Shown here piece by piece: positions 32,276 to 43,360 of a stretch of DNA of 64,000 nucleotides (position 1 is the stretch's first letter; every line of letters begins with the position of its first letter). Location: NCBI GenBank assembly GCA_023548195.1, contig JAJHZJ010000251.1, forward strand, positions 2,389,167-2,453,166. The letters run 5' to 3'. The DNA comes from Bettongia penicillata ogilbyi. Its lineage: Eukaryota; Chordata; Mammalia; Diprotodontia; Potoroidae. The notes beneath the pieces were generated by a model. That model saw only the letters and a program-made list of their open reading frames with translations, was not told the origin of the DNA and ran no database searches. The translations under genes and the position numbers were made by a program.

Positions 32276-32799
32276 GTATTATTTTTACTGTTATTATTTT
32301 TTTGCTACCTAGGTAAATAGAGATTGCTCTTCAGAGATGTCAATATTGATATCTAGTGGAGAAAAGCAGCTTTATCATAAGGAAAAAAAACACAACAATA
32401 TGTGCCTAAAAATAAGGGGATTTTGGAAGCCAAACAGTTCTTTTTAAACCTCTCTCTGTTAAACATACTATATTATAATCCATTGCCTGGTGATTGGGAA
32501 AGACACGTTTATGTACAGGTAAAAACAATTGTATGGTTGGCTGGAATTTGGTAAATAAACCATGTAGGACAATGAAAGAGGGATAATCAAACAGTTCAGG
32601 CACTCACACAAGAAAACTTCTTTTTATGTTAGTGATGACAAAGATGATAACAGAATCATGACAATGATAAATAATATGTATATTGTGCTTTAGATGTTGA
32701 AAATTGCTTACCACATGTTAATACCAGTCAGTCCCTGGCCGATTCTTTTTTCTACTTTCCCATCTCATACACTAAAGTACCCATTTTGTGCTTCATGAT
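32276..32799. other. Unassigned sequence with a possible MIR tail
   Basis: Nothing clear apart from 32655-32720, which weakly resembles the end of a minus-strand MIR. Confidence 0.4.
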
Positions 32800-32985
32800 A
32801 TATGACTCTGCAAAGAGTACTAGATCTGTAGTCAGAAAATCTGGGTTCAAATCACAATGAATATCTTTGTGACCCTGGTCAATTCACTTAATCCACTTCA
32901 TCTCTATAGAGTCCCACCTTCCTCTTCTGTTAGATGAGTGAGTTCCACTTAACTCTAATGTCCTTCCATGTCTAAACATGTAGTG
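32800..32985 (+). mobile_element. MIR/THER1-type SINE
   Basis: 'aagagtactagatctgtagt' and 'ctgggttcaaatcacaatga' give the head and B box. 'gtgaccctggtcaattcact' gives the core. Confidence 0.65.
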
Positions 32986-34019
32986 ACTGTTTAATTGATG
33001 CAGTTCCTTTTTAGAAATGTCATCTGCGTGACTTATGGATAGGGGTAAGAACTTATTGGGAGGTTTGGTGGTGGTGGCAGGGGCCTAGAAATAAAGAAGC
33101 CTGAGAAAAAGATGTCTAGACTGAGTTTTCCAGGTGTTGGTACAATCATGACTTTCATATGCTAATTTCTAGTCCAAATTTACTACATTGTAATGTTCTG
33201 TGTTGTAATTGGTTTTAGTAGAAATTCCCTTGCCCTGAAATATGAAAAAAATCTTTTATGCTCCAGGAAGTAACATTTGAGTGAGGGAAAGGTTTCTCAA
33301 GTTTCAATCATGATAAACTGAAGAAGTCAGTAGAGGTGAAGTGCCTTAGATGTAGCATTAAAGAGAATTGGATCCCTAAAGTAATCTTTCAAAGTTCATA
33401 TCTATCACATATCCATACACAGTTCTATCCCCTTTCCTCCTCTTCTTCCTCATTTTCCTCATTATTTTCTCTTTCAGCTTTTTTTCAGGCTTTTGGATGA
33501 AAATGAATTTCTCCATTTTACCCTTCATTGTGGTATAAACATTTTTAATGCATTAAGTCTTACTTAAATAACTAGAGAATAACAGGGTTGGTTCTGGTTT
33601 TTATCTTGATTAAGTTAAAATTATTTCCATCTTATATGGAGCAAAAAATGACTACTGTAGTTGAAAATAATTTTGTAAATCCATTTGTGATGTGACAGTT
33701 CATTTCTCTTTAGGAACACTTAAAATCTCTTTTCAACTCCACGTCCAAGTGAAAACCAAAAAAAAAAAAATGTGTATAAACATTTTCTTTAGGAGGATTC
33801 TTTAATTTGTAGGTAGATTAAGTATTCTGAGGGTCTTCTTTATAAGCTTTGAATATTAACTTATCTAAACACTTTTCTGGACTATTCTGACAGAACACTT
33901 CTGTTTTGGGCTGAATGAGTGGCAGAGAATGAAGAAAGAATAGATAAAGAATAGATAAATGAAAGTTTACAAAAGTATGATATAATTTTAAATTTTCAAA
34001 TAAAATGAACACAAATTTT
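32986..34019. other. Unassigned sequence
   Basis: About 1 kb of AT-rich sequence without recognised repeats or open frames above 64 codons. An A-run at 33758-33769 has no element attached. Confidence 0.5.
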
Positions 34020-34110
34020 TAATATTTGTGTGACTTTGGGTTAGTCACATGATCTCTCTTGGCCTCAGTTTTGTCATCTATAGAATGAAAAGATTCTACT
34101 AGAAAACCTT
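34020..34110 (+). mobile_element. MIR-type SINE fragment
   Basis: 'tgtgtgactttgggttagtc' and 'ggcctcagttttgtcatcta' are a MIR core in plus orientation. Confidence 0.6.
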
Positions 34111-34375
34111 TAATATCTGGGGTAACCCAGCGAAAAGAGTTCTAGATTTAGAGTCTGGAAGTCTCATGTTCCGTATTTCAAATTTGACCTTACATACTTA
34201 CTAGCTATGTGACCCTGACCCAGTCACTTAATCCTGTTTGCTTCAGTTTTCTCATCTGTAAAATGAGCTGGAGAAGGCCATGGCAGACAACTCCAGAATC
34301 TGCCAAGAAAACCCTAAATGGGGTCACTGAGAATTAGACATGACTGGAAAACAACTTAACTAACTTTGTAGCTTA
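34111..34375 (+). mobile_element. CORE-SINE with RTE-type tail (MAR1/WSINE-like)
   Basis: Core 'ttactagctatgtgaccctg' is followed by 'tcatctgtaaaatgagctgg', then the tail module 'gccaagaaaaccctaaatgg' and 'ggtcactgagaattagacat'. Close to full length. Confidence 0.75.
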
Positions 34376-34399
34376 GATGATAGTAGATTTAATTCTTCA

Positions 34400-34640
34400 T
34401 ATTTCTTTAAATGCCTTCTATTTCAACTTCTAATTTATAGATCAGGAAACTGATAGAGAAGTTGAACCTCTCCAAGATTATATAGATCACAAATGATTGA
34501 GGCAGAATTTATGATCATATGTATATAGGGATTTTAATTTTTTTTATTTAAATATAGCTTTCAGTTCTGTTATACTCTTAGCAAAACAGTTTTGTGAGGA
34601 AATTGGATAGACATTGGGTTTAGCAGTCAGAGGCCCTGGG
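34400..34640. mobile_element. MIR-type fragments on both strands
   Basis: 34400-34520 has 'tcaggaaactgatagagaag' and 'agattatatagatcacaaat' (minus). 34590-34640 has 'ttgtgaggaaattggataga' and 'tagcagtcagaggccctggg' (plus, head only), cut by the L1 3' end. Confidence 0.5.
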
Positions 34641-35177
34641 TAGTATTTTTTTTAATTTAATATTTTATTTGCCCCCAATTACAAGTAAAAACATTTTTCA
34701 ACATTTCTCTTTTTAATTTCTGAGCTTCAAATTCTTTTCCTCCTCTCCCCTTCTCACCTCTCATTGGAAAGGCAAACAATTTGATATAGATTATGCATGT
34801 GTAATCATGCAAAATATATTCCCATGTCAATCATATTATCAAAGAAAACAGACAAAAACCCAAGAAAATAAAGAAAGTAAAGAAAAATATTTGATGTATA
34901 TTCGGACTCCATCTGTTTTTTCTCTGGAAATGGATAGTACTTTTTAGCATAAGTCTTTCAGAATTATCTTGGATCATTATATTGGTGAAAATTGCTAAGT
35001 CATTCACAGTAGATCATCATACAATTCTGCCATTATTGTTTACGCTGCTCTCCTGGTTTTACTCCTCTCACTTTGCTTCAGTTCATTTAAGTCTTTCCAG
35101 GTTTTTCTGAGAGCATCCTGCTCATTATGTCTTATAGCACAATAGTATTCCATCACAATCCTATACAACAACTTGTG
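34636..35177 (-). mobile_element. L1 3' end
   Basis: From the T-run at about 34636: 'gcccccaattacaagtaaaa', pyrimidine-rich 3'UTR (34735-34762), 'ctggttttactcctctcact' and 'caatagtattccatcacaat'. It stops at about 35177 next to a plus-strand L1 5'UTR. Confidence 0.75.
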
Positions 35178-35530
35178 GGAAGTGAGCCAAAATGGTGGAA
35201 TAAAGGCAGGGATTCAAATGCTCTCTCCCCCAAATCTCTCTAAATACTTTTAATAATGACTAAGAAAATTCTAGAGTGTCAACTTAGAAATTGACACAAA
35301 AGGTCTGTTGCCCCAGGGTGGGAGAGGAGCTCAGTCTAATGAAAGAAAGCTATGTCAACACAGATCAGGCCCTAGGAAACCAGGAGCAGGCTGCAAAGTG
35401 ACTGAATCAATGGCAGTAGTGGCAGTTTCCAGATCCCTCGGTTCACGCATGGTAAGAGGATCAGAAAACAGGTCAGGAAGAGATTGCTACATTCAGCTTT
35501 CAGAGAACAGATTTACATTATTTTTTCAAC
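35178..35530 (+). mobile_element. L1 5'UTR fragment
   Basis: Opens with 'ggaagtgagccaaaatggtg', then 'gaataaaggcagggattcaa', 'gctctctcccccaaatctct' and 'aagaaaattctagagtg'. The order is that of the L1 5' end at 5774. The 110-codon frame at 35308-35640 crosses its end and has no ORF1 features. Confidence 0.65.
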
Positions 35531-35849
35531 CACATCAGGCTGGCTCCACCCTTCATCACTGCTCTTCCAATATTAGTTATAGTAGAATAGCTTCAGCTCT
35601 TATAGACCTCATTGTTGTCCATCAAATCAATCATCTATAAGCAGCAGTGAACAATGCACAGTATTTGATCCATGTACTGAATAACTGTGAGTAAGACATT
35701 GAACCTCCTTCAGTGTTACATAATTTGCCTAACAAGTTAAAAGGAGTTGTGATCAGCATTGGTCTTTGACAGGATGAATGATGAAGCAAAGTTCTTTAGA
35801 ATCTAGTTTTTTTTCTGAGTATCTATAAAGATATCATGGCAGCCTTTCC
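35531..35849. other. Unassigned sequence
   Basis: Lies between the L1 5'UTR and an L1 3' end. It may be decayed L1, but I cannot show it. Confidence 0.4.
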
Positions 35850-36340
35850 TGAGGAGGCTAATAAAGTAGTCATATGCATAGGTGTATGAGTACATACAAA
35901 ATGTTCGTGACAATGATACTTGTGGGAGCAAAAATGTTAGAAACAAAGTAGGGGCTCATTTTATGGAATGATGAATTGTGGCATAGGAATAAAATGAAAT
36001 ATTGTGCATTAAGAAGTGATGAAACATGGGAAAACTTGAACAAAATGATAAAGGATAAATAAAGCAGAATGAGGAAGAAAAATGAATTCCATAATATAAA
36101 TGAAACTGAGGGTAAAATCCATCAACTTAGATTAGTTCAAATGAATGATTTAGGCCCCATAAATAGTGGACATAGGGAACTATAGGTATAAGAAGTTGAA
36201 TATGCTAATATGCGTGTTTGCTTGATCATTAAGGTTTATATAATTGTGTTTTCTTTGCATCAAGAGGATTCAAAAAGGGAATCGGGGGGAGGGGGAAGAG
36301 TTGAAATGTATTGATGTTTAAAAGGGGATTAATGAATTTT
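35850..36340 (+). mobile_element. L1 3' end, decayed
   Basis: 'tttatggaatgatgaattgt', 'attaagaagtgatgaaacat' and 'gggaaaacttgaacaaaatg' follow the order of L1 3' ends such as 3260-3400, but with greater divergence. Confidence 0.5.
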
Positions 36341-36364
36341 TTAATTGTGATTTTGAACACTGAG

Positions 36365-36575
36365 CCTCCTCTGAAAAGAAGGCTGTCCTGCTGTCCCCCA
36401 ATATGTTAATGTTTTCCTCTCTAAAGCCACTTTCCACGTGCTGTTTTTCTCATAGATACTGTCATAAGGATATGGAGCCTCCCCTCTGTTTTCCCCTTTC
36501 TTAGTATCTACAGCATTTATCATACTGCCTGGCACTTAGTGATCATTTAATAAATGCTTTTTGGTTGGTTGATTA
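36365..36575 (+). mobile_element. L2 3' terminus
   Basis: 'cagcatttatcatactgcct' followed by 'ggcacttagtgatcatttaa' and 'taaatgctttttggttgg', an L2 end in plus orientation. Confidence 0.65.
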
Positions 36576-37540
36576 ATAATGAAGTGCTCTGGCCTTGTTT
36601 GTGCTATATTTCTACCTATAATAATAACTTAAACTTCCATGCATTGGAAAGTGCTGGGAGGACTGTGCAGTCTAGTTTTGGGGCTACTTCAGAATGCATT
36701 GACTTCTTTTGGTTTTGTTTTGTTTTTTTCCCCCAGCTACCTGCACTTTAAAGTACTCACAATAGGAAACACTGGAAATCAAATCAGAGGTTTAACACAG
36801 GAAATCACAGGAGATATATATTTTAATATCAACAGTCTTGTTTACATCATAAAACTGGATGTTTATCATGTCAGATTAAAAGCACAGTACTGAGGAGGTT
36901 TGTAGTACAAAGGACAGGGCGGCAGCCACAAACACCGTGTTCTCCACAGGGCTAATAATGGTTTAGTTGCATAATGTACTTCTCAATAGAATGCTCTTCT
37001 CAGAAATACACTGAATCTCATCCTGCTGAAAGAAGGGTAAGACGAAATAGATTTAGTGTTATTTAATCTCATTCCCATACTAACACTCTCAAAATGTTTT
37101 ACAAAGTATAGTAATTGGGAATGCACTGGAAGTGAAATGTGTTGATATCTATTTAGGCAAACACAGAAGGTATTCTGTATCCAATAACGGATCCTATGGT
37201 GACTTTGACATAAATATTTAGAATTCCTTTTTCAAAGATAAGCCTAAATCTCCATTTAATACAAGGTAAGAACAAATTGTCAGCACAATGATGTAAAAAA
37301 AATGAGGTGGTGGTGGGTTTAATAGCACGTAAAGGGCAAACAATGGCATGGTTGATAAATATATGAGCTAAAATAAGAAAAATGGTTGTAAGGCTCAGTG
37401 GTAGTTATAAAATGATGCATAAAAAGGAGGATCAGAAAAGACTTTGAATTTAGTTATGAGAGTAGCTAAAGATTTCAAAAGGCAGAAAGAGGGAGAATAT
37501 CTTATATGGAATTTTAAGAATTAATAAAAATTTCAGGAAT
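36576..37540. other. Single-copy-looking sequence
   Basis: No repeat recognised over about 1 kb. Overlapping small frames at 36554-36893 have no supporting feature. Confidence 0.5.
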
Positions 37541-38260
37541 GAGAAGGAAGGGAGGATATTTAAGCACTTACTATAAACCAGACATCTTGCCAAGAACTGA
37601 GAATACAAATAAAAGTTAAAAAAAGAACATTCCTTAGCATCAGGAAGTTTATACAAAAAGAACTGAAAAGTTTGATGAGGAGAGGAATGAAGGTACAGAG
37701 CATAGTTTTAAAACTCAGAAAGTAAAGCATTGACAATGGAATGAAAGTTGACTGTCAATGGTCCTTTAGCATAATGGAGGCCCAAGGAAGAGAAAAGGAG
37801 TAATAGGATATTCCAAAGTCCAAATGCCACAAAGGTTTTTGCATGTTCCAGAGTGGGGAGGCCCACGGCACTGAGAGAATTTCTACGATGAGACAACAAC
37901 TGAAGTATGGCTTTACATTCAGGAATTGGTTAATTTTCCAAATGCAATTAAGTCAGAAGGAGATTGAGGAAATGAGGCTTAAGGAAAAATGTGTAAAGGT
38001 AAAGAAATAGGACAGCACAAGTCGTTTGTTGGAAGATTGATTATAGTATAATTTGGCTGTTTAAAGTAGAATAATATAAGGTTAAAAAAGAGGAATTGCA
38101 TCATATTTTGAAGGTTTTCATATGAATATCAAGGACAGGATTACATTTTTATTTAGTAGACAAAGGGGAAACTTTGACTAATTTTAAGAATAAGAATGAT
38201 ATGGACAGATCTTAGAAAGTACTTCTAGAATGGAGATAAGAAAAAAAAAAAAAAAACGAA
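37541..38260 (-). mobile_element. Possible L2 LINE 3' region, decayed
   Basis: 'taagcacttactataaacca' and 'attccttagcatcaggaagt' fit a minus-strand L2 end. The rest to 38260 is compatible but weak. Confidence 0.4.
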
Positions 38261-38374
38261 AACCCTCCAGATCTGTGTTACCTTCAGCCTGGAATATTCT
38301 GTGTGTACAAATCCAGTGCATGAATGCAGATTGGAAAGTCATTTATAATTCTTTATCTGAGATAGTTGCCTGGT

Positions 38375-38500
38375 TCATTGACATATTAAGTGACTCAATC
38401 ACATTTGCATTCTAAGTATTTGTCAGAGTCCAGACTTGAATTCATCTTCCTAAGTCCAAAATGAAAACTTTATGCAGTATATCATACTGTCTTTTACAGA
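38375..38500 (-). mobile_element. MIR/CORE-SINE fragment
   Basis: 'attaagtgactcaatcacat' then 'gtccagacttgaattcatct' and 'tcctaagtccaaaatg' match the core to B-box region on the minus strand. Confidence 0.5.
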
Positions 38501-39422
38501 TATTTTAGGAGAGTGTTATCTATTTAATAAGGCACACTTGAAGTTTTTAGTATTACAAAAGTTGCTGTTCACTGGTTTCAGTTTTTTTTTATTAATAAAA
38601 ATTTATTTGTTAAACTTTTTACATTCATTTTCACAAAATTTTGGGTTCAAATTTTCTCCCCATTTGTCCCATCCCTCCACCCCAATACACCAAGCATTCT
38701 AATTTCCCCTATCACCAATCTGGCCTCTCTTCTATCATCCCTCCCTTCCCTTGACCCCATCTTCTCTTTTGTCCTCTAGGGCCAGATGACTTTCTATTCC
38801 CCATTAACCGTATTTCTTAATTCCTAGTAGCAAGAACAATACTCAACAGTAGTTCCTAAAATTTTGAGTTCCAAATTCTCCCCATCCCTCCCTCCCCACC
38901 CATTCCCTTTGGGAAGGCAGGCAATTCAATATAGGCCATATCTGTGTAGTTCTTCAATGGACTTCGATAATAGTCGTGTTGTGTAAGACTAACTGTATTT
39001 CCCTCCATCCTATCCTGCCCCCCATTGTTGCTATACTCTCTTCTGATCCTGTCCCTCCCCAAGAGTGTTGATTTCAAATTGCTCCCTCCTCCCATTGCCC
39101 TCCCTTCCATCATCCCCCCCACCTTGCTTATCTCCTTCTCCCCCACTTTCATGTATTGTAAGATAGGTTTTCATACCAAAATGAGTGTGCATTTTATTCT
39201 TTCCTTTAGTCGAATGTGATGAAAGTAAACTTCTTATTTTTCTGTCAGCACTCCTCTTTTTCCCTCCACTAAAAAGTCTCCTGTTTGCCTCTTCTATGAG
39301 AGATAATTTGCCCCATTCCATTTCACCCTCTCTCCTCCCAATATATTTCTCTCTCACTGTTTACCTTAATTTTTTTAAGATATGATCCCATCCTATTCAA
39401 TTCACTCTGTGCTCTCTGTCTC

Positions 39423-39520
39423 TCTGTGTGTGTGCATGTGTGTATGTGTGTACATGCACACACGTGTACATGTGGGTGTGCGTGTATGTGTATGTTTGTG
39501 TGTGTCTGTGTGTGTGTGTA
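39423..39520. repeat. TG-rich repeat in HAL1 3'UTR
   Basis: Interrupted 'tgtgtg', 'tgcatg' and 'acacac' units. It lies at the place occupied by a purer TG repeat at 42163-42209 and by an 'acacat' repeat in the plus-strand copy at 16263-16310. Confidence 0.85.
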
Positions 39521-39654
39521 ATCCCACCAACTACCCAGATATTGAAAAGTTTCAAGAGTTACAAGTATTGTCTTTTCATGTAGGAATGTAAACAGTTCAA
39601 CTTTGGGAAGTCCCTTATGACTTCTCTTTGTTGTTTACTTTTTTATGCTTCTTC

Positions 39655-40755
39655 TCATTCTTGTGTTTGAAAATCAAATTTTCTTTTCAGCTCTGGTCTT
39701 TTCATCAAGAATGCTTGAAAGTCCTCTGTTTCATTGAAAGACCATATTTTCCCCTGAAGCATTATACTCAGTTTTGCTGGGTAGGTGATTCTTGGTTTGA
39801 GTCCTAGTTCCTTTGACTTCTGGAATATCCAGTTCCACGCCCTTCGATCCCTTAATGTAGAAGCTGCTAGATCTTGTGTTATCCTGATTGTATTTCCACA
39901 ATACTTCAATTGTTTCTTTCTAGCTGCTTGCAATATTTTCTCCTTGACCTGGGAATTCTGGAATTTGGCCACAGTGTTCCTAGGAGTTTCTCTTTTTGGA
40001 TCTCTTTCAGGCGTTGATCGATGGATTCCTTCAATACTTATTTTGCCCTCTGGTTCTAGAATCTCAGGGCAGTTTTCCTTGATAATTTCATGGAAGATGA
40101 TGTCTATGCTCTTTTTTGATCATGGCTTTCAGGTAGTCCCACAATTTTTAAATTGTCTCTCCTGGATCTATTTTCCAGGTCAGTTGTTTTTCCAATGAGA
40201 TATTTCACATTCTCTTCCATTTTTTCATTCTTTTGATTTTGTTTTATGATTTCTTGGTTTCTCATAAAGTTATTAGCCTCCATCTATTCCATTCTAATTT
40301 TGAGAGGACTATTTTCTTCAGTGAGGTTTTGAACCTCTTTTTCTATTTGGCTAATTCTGCTTTTGAAAGCGTTCTTCTCCTCATTGGCTTTTTGAACCTC
40401 TTTTGCCAATCGAGTTAGTCTATTTTTCAAGGTGTTATTTTCTTCAGCATTTTTTTGGGTCTCCTTTAGCAAGGTATTGACCCGTTTTTCATGCTTTTCT
40501 TTCATCTCTCTCATTTCTCTTCCCAGTTTTTCTTCCACCTGTCTAACTTGATTTTCAAAACTCTTTTTGAGCTCTTCCATGGCCTGAGCCAATTGGATAC
40601 CTATTTCGGATGTTTGAGATACAGAGGTCTTGACTTCTATGTCTTTCCCTGATGGTAAGCATTGTTCTTCCTCATCAGAAATGAAAGGAGAAAACATCTG
40701 TTCACCAAGAAAGTAACCTTCTATGGTCTTATTTTTTTTTCCCTTTTCTGGGCCT
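39655..40755 (-). pseudogene. HAL1 ORF1 with lost start, stop and frameshift
   Basis: The start codon expected at 40753-40755 reads AGG, within 'ggaaaaggcccag' where the plus-strand HAL1 has 'ggaaaatgcctag'. The first remaining ATG is at 40697. The coiled-coil half (40284-40697, 137 codons) contains 'AMEELKK', 'VEEKLGREMREM' and repeated 'KEVQ' heptads, and ends at a TAG in 'atggaatagatgg' where the plus-strand copy has CAG. A shorter A-run near 40115 shifts the frame. The carboxyl part (39655-39972, 105 codons) retains 'MAKFQNSQVKEKI', 'RITQDLAASTLRDRR' and 'TYPAKLS'. The protein would bind RNA in an active element; this copy cannot make it. Confidence 0.8.
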
Positions 40756-41387
40756 TTTCCCAGCCAGTTACTTGACTTCTGAGATTCCTCTCCACCCCAG
40801 CCTCACTAGTGCTTGGGGTCTGAGATTCAAATGCTACTTCCCAGCCTCAGGGCTTTCAGCAGGGGGCAGGGCTGCTATTCAGTGTGAGATTAAGTTCAGG
40901 TGCTCTGGTGGGGGCAGGGCCACCTCACAGGGCTCAGTTACCTCAGGAGGTTTATGCAGAGATCTGCAACAATGGATTTGAGCTCCTGTCTGCTTTGGGA
41001 TCCCCTGTCTGCTGCTTCCCCTGCTGCTTCCTTCCGAGGGGGCTGAGTTATGGAGACACCCCACTCCCCTCTCTGCTGGCCAGATATGGTCTCTCATTGA
41101 CCTGTAGTGCCTGTGGGTTGAGGGACCTTCGTGGCTGGCGGAGATTCCGTCCCTGAAGCCTTCTCTCATCTGCTCCTCTTGGTGCAGCACGGCCAAGGCA
41201 GGGCTGGGCTCTGCTCTGGGCCGGTGCACGACGGACCTTTGGGGTCAGTTTTTCAGGGCTCTCTGGAACGGATATCTTCTCCACTCCGTTGCTGTGTGAC
41301 TTCCACTGCTCCAGAATTTGTTGGGAGTTCTTTTTACAGGTGATTTATGGGCTGTGGGTTTGGAGCTAGCATATGTGAACCTTTCTA

Positions 41388-41410
41388 CTCAGCCATCTTG
41401 GCTCCTCCCC
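41388..41410 (-). promoter_or_regulatory. YY1-like site at L1/HAL1 5' end
   Basis: On the minus strand 'ccaagatggc' lies about 10-18 bases from the element's 5' end, matching the AAGATGGC core bound by YY1 in the same place in human L1, where it sets accurate initiation. The same motif, intact or mutated, marks the 5' ends at 5786, 35188, 44022 and 63533. Confidence 0.55.
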
Positions 41411-42157
41411 CAACACCCTGCATTCTGATTACCCCTTCCCTCAATGAGCTCTCCCTTCTATCAAACCCCACATTTCCCTTATCCCCATCTTCTCTCTTTT
41501 CTTGTAGGGCAAGATGAATTTCTGTACCCCATTACCTGTATTTTTTATTTCCCAGTTATATGCAGTAACAATTCTCAACATTTGTTTCTAATACTTTGAA
41601 TTCCAACTTCTTTCCATCCCTCCCTCCCTACCCATCCCCACTGAGAAGGCAAACAATGCAATACAGGCTATATATGTGTCCTTTTGCAAAAGACTTCCAT
41701 AATAGTCATGTTGTGTAAGACTAGCTATATTGCCCTCCATCCTACTCTGCCCCCCGTCTTCTTCTATTCTCTCATTTGACTTTGTCTTTTCCCAAATGTG
41801 TTTATTTCTAGTTACTCCCTTCTTCCATTCACCATCCACTTATTCCCTTTCACCCCACTTATCCCCTCCTCCCCTACTTTCCTGTAGTGTAAGGTAGATT
41901 TTCATACCTAATTTAGTGAGCATGTTGTTCCCTCCTTAAGCCGTATGTGGAGAGAGTAGCTTCACTTTTCCCTTCTTATCTTCTCCCTTTACTTTTCCAT
42001 TGAAAAATATTTTTCTTTTCTCTTTTATGAGTGATAGTCTTCCCCACTCCATTTCTCCCTTTTTACTCTCAATATTTTCCTCTCTCACTCCTTAATTTAA
42101 TTTTATGTTTTATGGATATCATCTCTTCTGATTCAACTCAACCCATACTCTCTGCCC

Positions 42158-42162
<5 letters not shown>

Positions 42163-42204
<42 letters not shown>

Positions 42205-42209
42205 TGTGT
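42163..42209. repeat. TG microsatellite in HAL1 3'UTR
   Basis: About 22 TG units with one 'ta' interruption at 42198. Confidence 0.95.
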
Positions 42210-42448
42210 AATCCCTCCACCTACCTAAATACTAAGAAAAATCTCAAGAGTTATAAATATTATCTTTCTATGTAGGAATGTAAACAGTTTAGCTTTAGAA
42301 AGTAGTTTATGATTTCTCTTTCCTCTTTACCTTTTCATACTTCTCTTGATTACTGTGTTTGGAAGTTAAATTTTCTATTCAGTTCTGGTATTTTCATCAT
42401 GAATGCTTGAAAGTCCTCTATATTATCGAATGACCATTTTTTTTTCCC

Positions 42449-43360
42449 TTAAAGTATTGTACTTAATTTTACTGGGTAGGTGATTCTTGGTTTTAATCCC
42501 AGTTCCTTTGACTTTTGGAATATCCTATTCCAAACCCTTCCATCCCTTAATGTAGAAGATGCCAGTTCCTGTGTTATCCTGATTGTATTTCCACAGTACT
42601 TGAATTGTTTCTTTCTAGCTGCTTCTAATATTTTCTGCTTTACCTGAGAACTCTGAAATTTGGCCACAGTATTCCTAGAAGTTTCTTTTTTCAGTTCTCT
42701 TTCAGGAGGTGATTGGTGAATTCTTTCAATATTTATTTTTCTCTCTGGTTCTAGAACATCAGAGCTGTTTTCCTTGATAATTTCATGAGAGATAATGTCT
42801 AGGCTCTTTTTTTGATCATGTCTTTCAGGTAATCCCAGAATTTTTAAATTGCTCCCCTGGATCTATTTTCCAGGTCAATTGGTTTTCCAATGAAGTGTTT
42901 CACATTATATTCTATTTTTTCAAACTTTTGTTTTATTTTGTAGCTTCTTGGTTTATTGTATAATTGTTAGCTTCCCTGAACTCCACTCTCATTTTTCAGA
43001 ACTATTTGTTTCAGTGAGCTTTTGAACCTCCTTTTCCATTTGGTTAATTCTGCTTTTTAAAGCCTTCTTCTCCTCACTGTTTTTTTGGACTTCTTTTTCC
43101 AACTGATTTAGTCTATTTTTAAAGATGTTCCTTTTCTCAGCATTTTTTTGATTCTCCTTTTGCAAGCTGCTGACTTGCTTTTCAAGCTCTTCTATGGCCT
43201 GAGCCCATTTCATATTCATTTTAGAGGTACTGTGCCCTGAAGCCTTCACTTCCACTGATAGTATGCATTGTTCTTCCTCATCCAAAATGATGGAAGGAGA
43301 TACCTGTTCACCAAGAAAATAACCTTTTATGGTCTTATTTCTTTTCTCTTTTTTGGGCAT
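42449..43360 (-). pseudogene. HAL1 ORF1 with internal deletion and frameshifts
   Basis: The start at 43360 is intact ('MPKKEKRNKTIKGYF'). The first frame (42989-43360, 123 codons) runs through 'AQAIEELEKQV' and regular 'KEVQK' heptads. Compared with the copy at 15026 it lacks about 26 residues of coiled coil after 'EEL', apparently in frame. It then breaks near 42990 ('ETNSSEK' followed by a stop). The carboxyl part (42449-42667) keeps 'MAKFQSSQVKQKI' and 'RITQELASSTL' and loses the frame before 'KIWSF'. Shortened coiled coils are known among L1 ORF1 variants, but here the other breaks rule out function. Confidence 0.75.

Larger units (their letters stand above)
38582..41410 (-). mobile_element. 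HAL1 retrotransposon, full length
   Basis: Reading on the minus strand from 41410, it starts 'ggagccaagatggctgag', has about 650 bp of GC-rich 5'UTR, ORF1 at 40755-39655, a 3'UTR with a TG repeat and purine-rich blocks, and a poly(A) tail read as the T-run at 38582-38590. ORF2 is absent. It directly adjoins the 3' side of the HAL1 at 41411-44034. I found no target duplication around it. Confidence 0.85.

Noticed and set aside
35308..35640. 110-codon frame
   Set aside because: It starts in an L1 5'UTR and runs past its end; no ORF1 features are present.
35918..35927. 'acttgtggga' repeated from 35171 as a target duplication of the L1 5'UTR insertion
   Set aside because: No poly(A) precedes the second copy, and it lies inside other L1 sequence; a ten-base match over this distance can be chance.
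40772..41343. Four overlapping frames of 69-116 codons on both strands
   Set aside because: They are products of the GC-rich HAL1 5'UTR, where stops are rare by composition.
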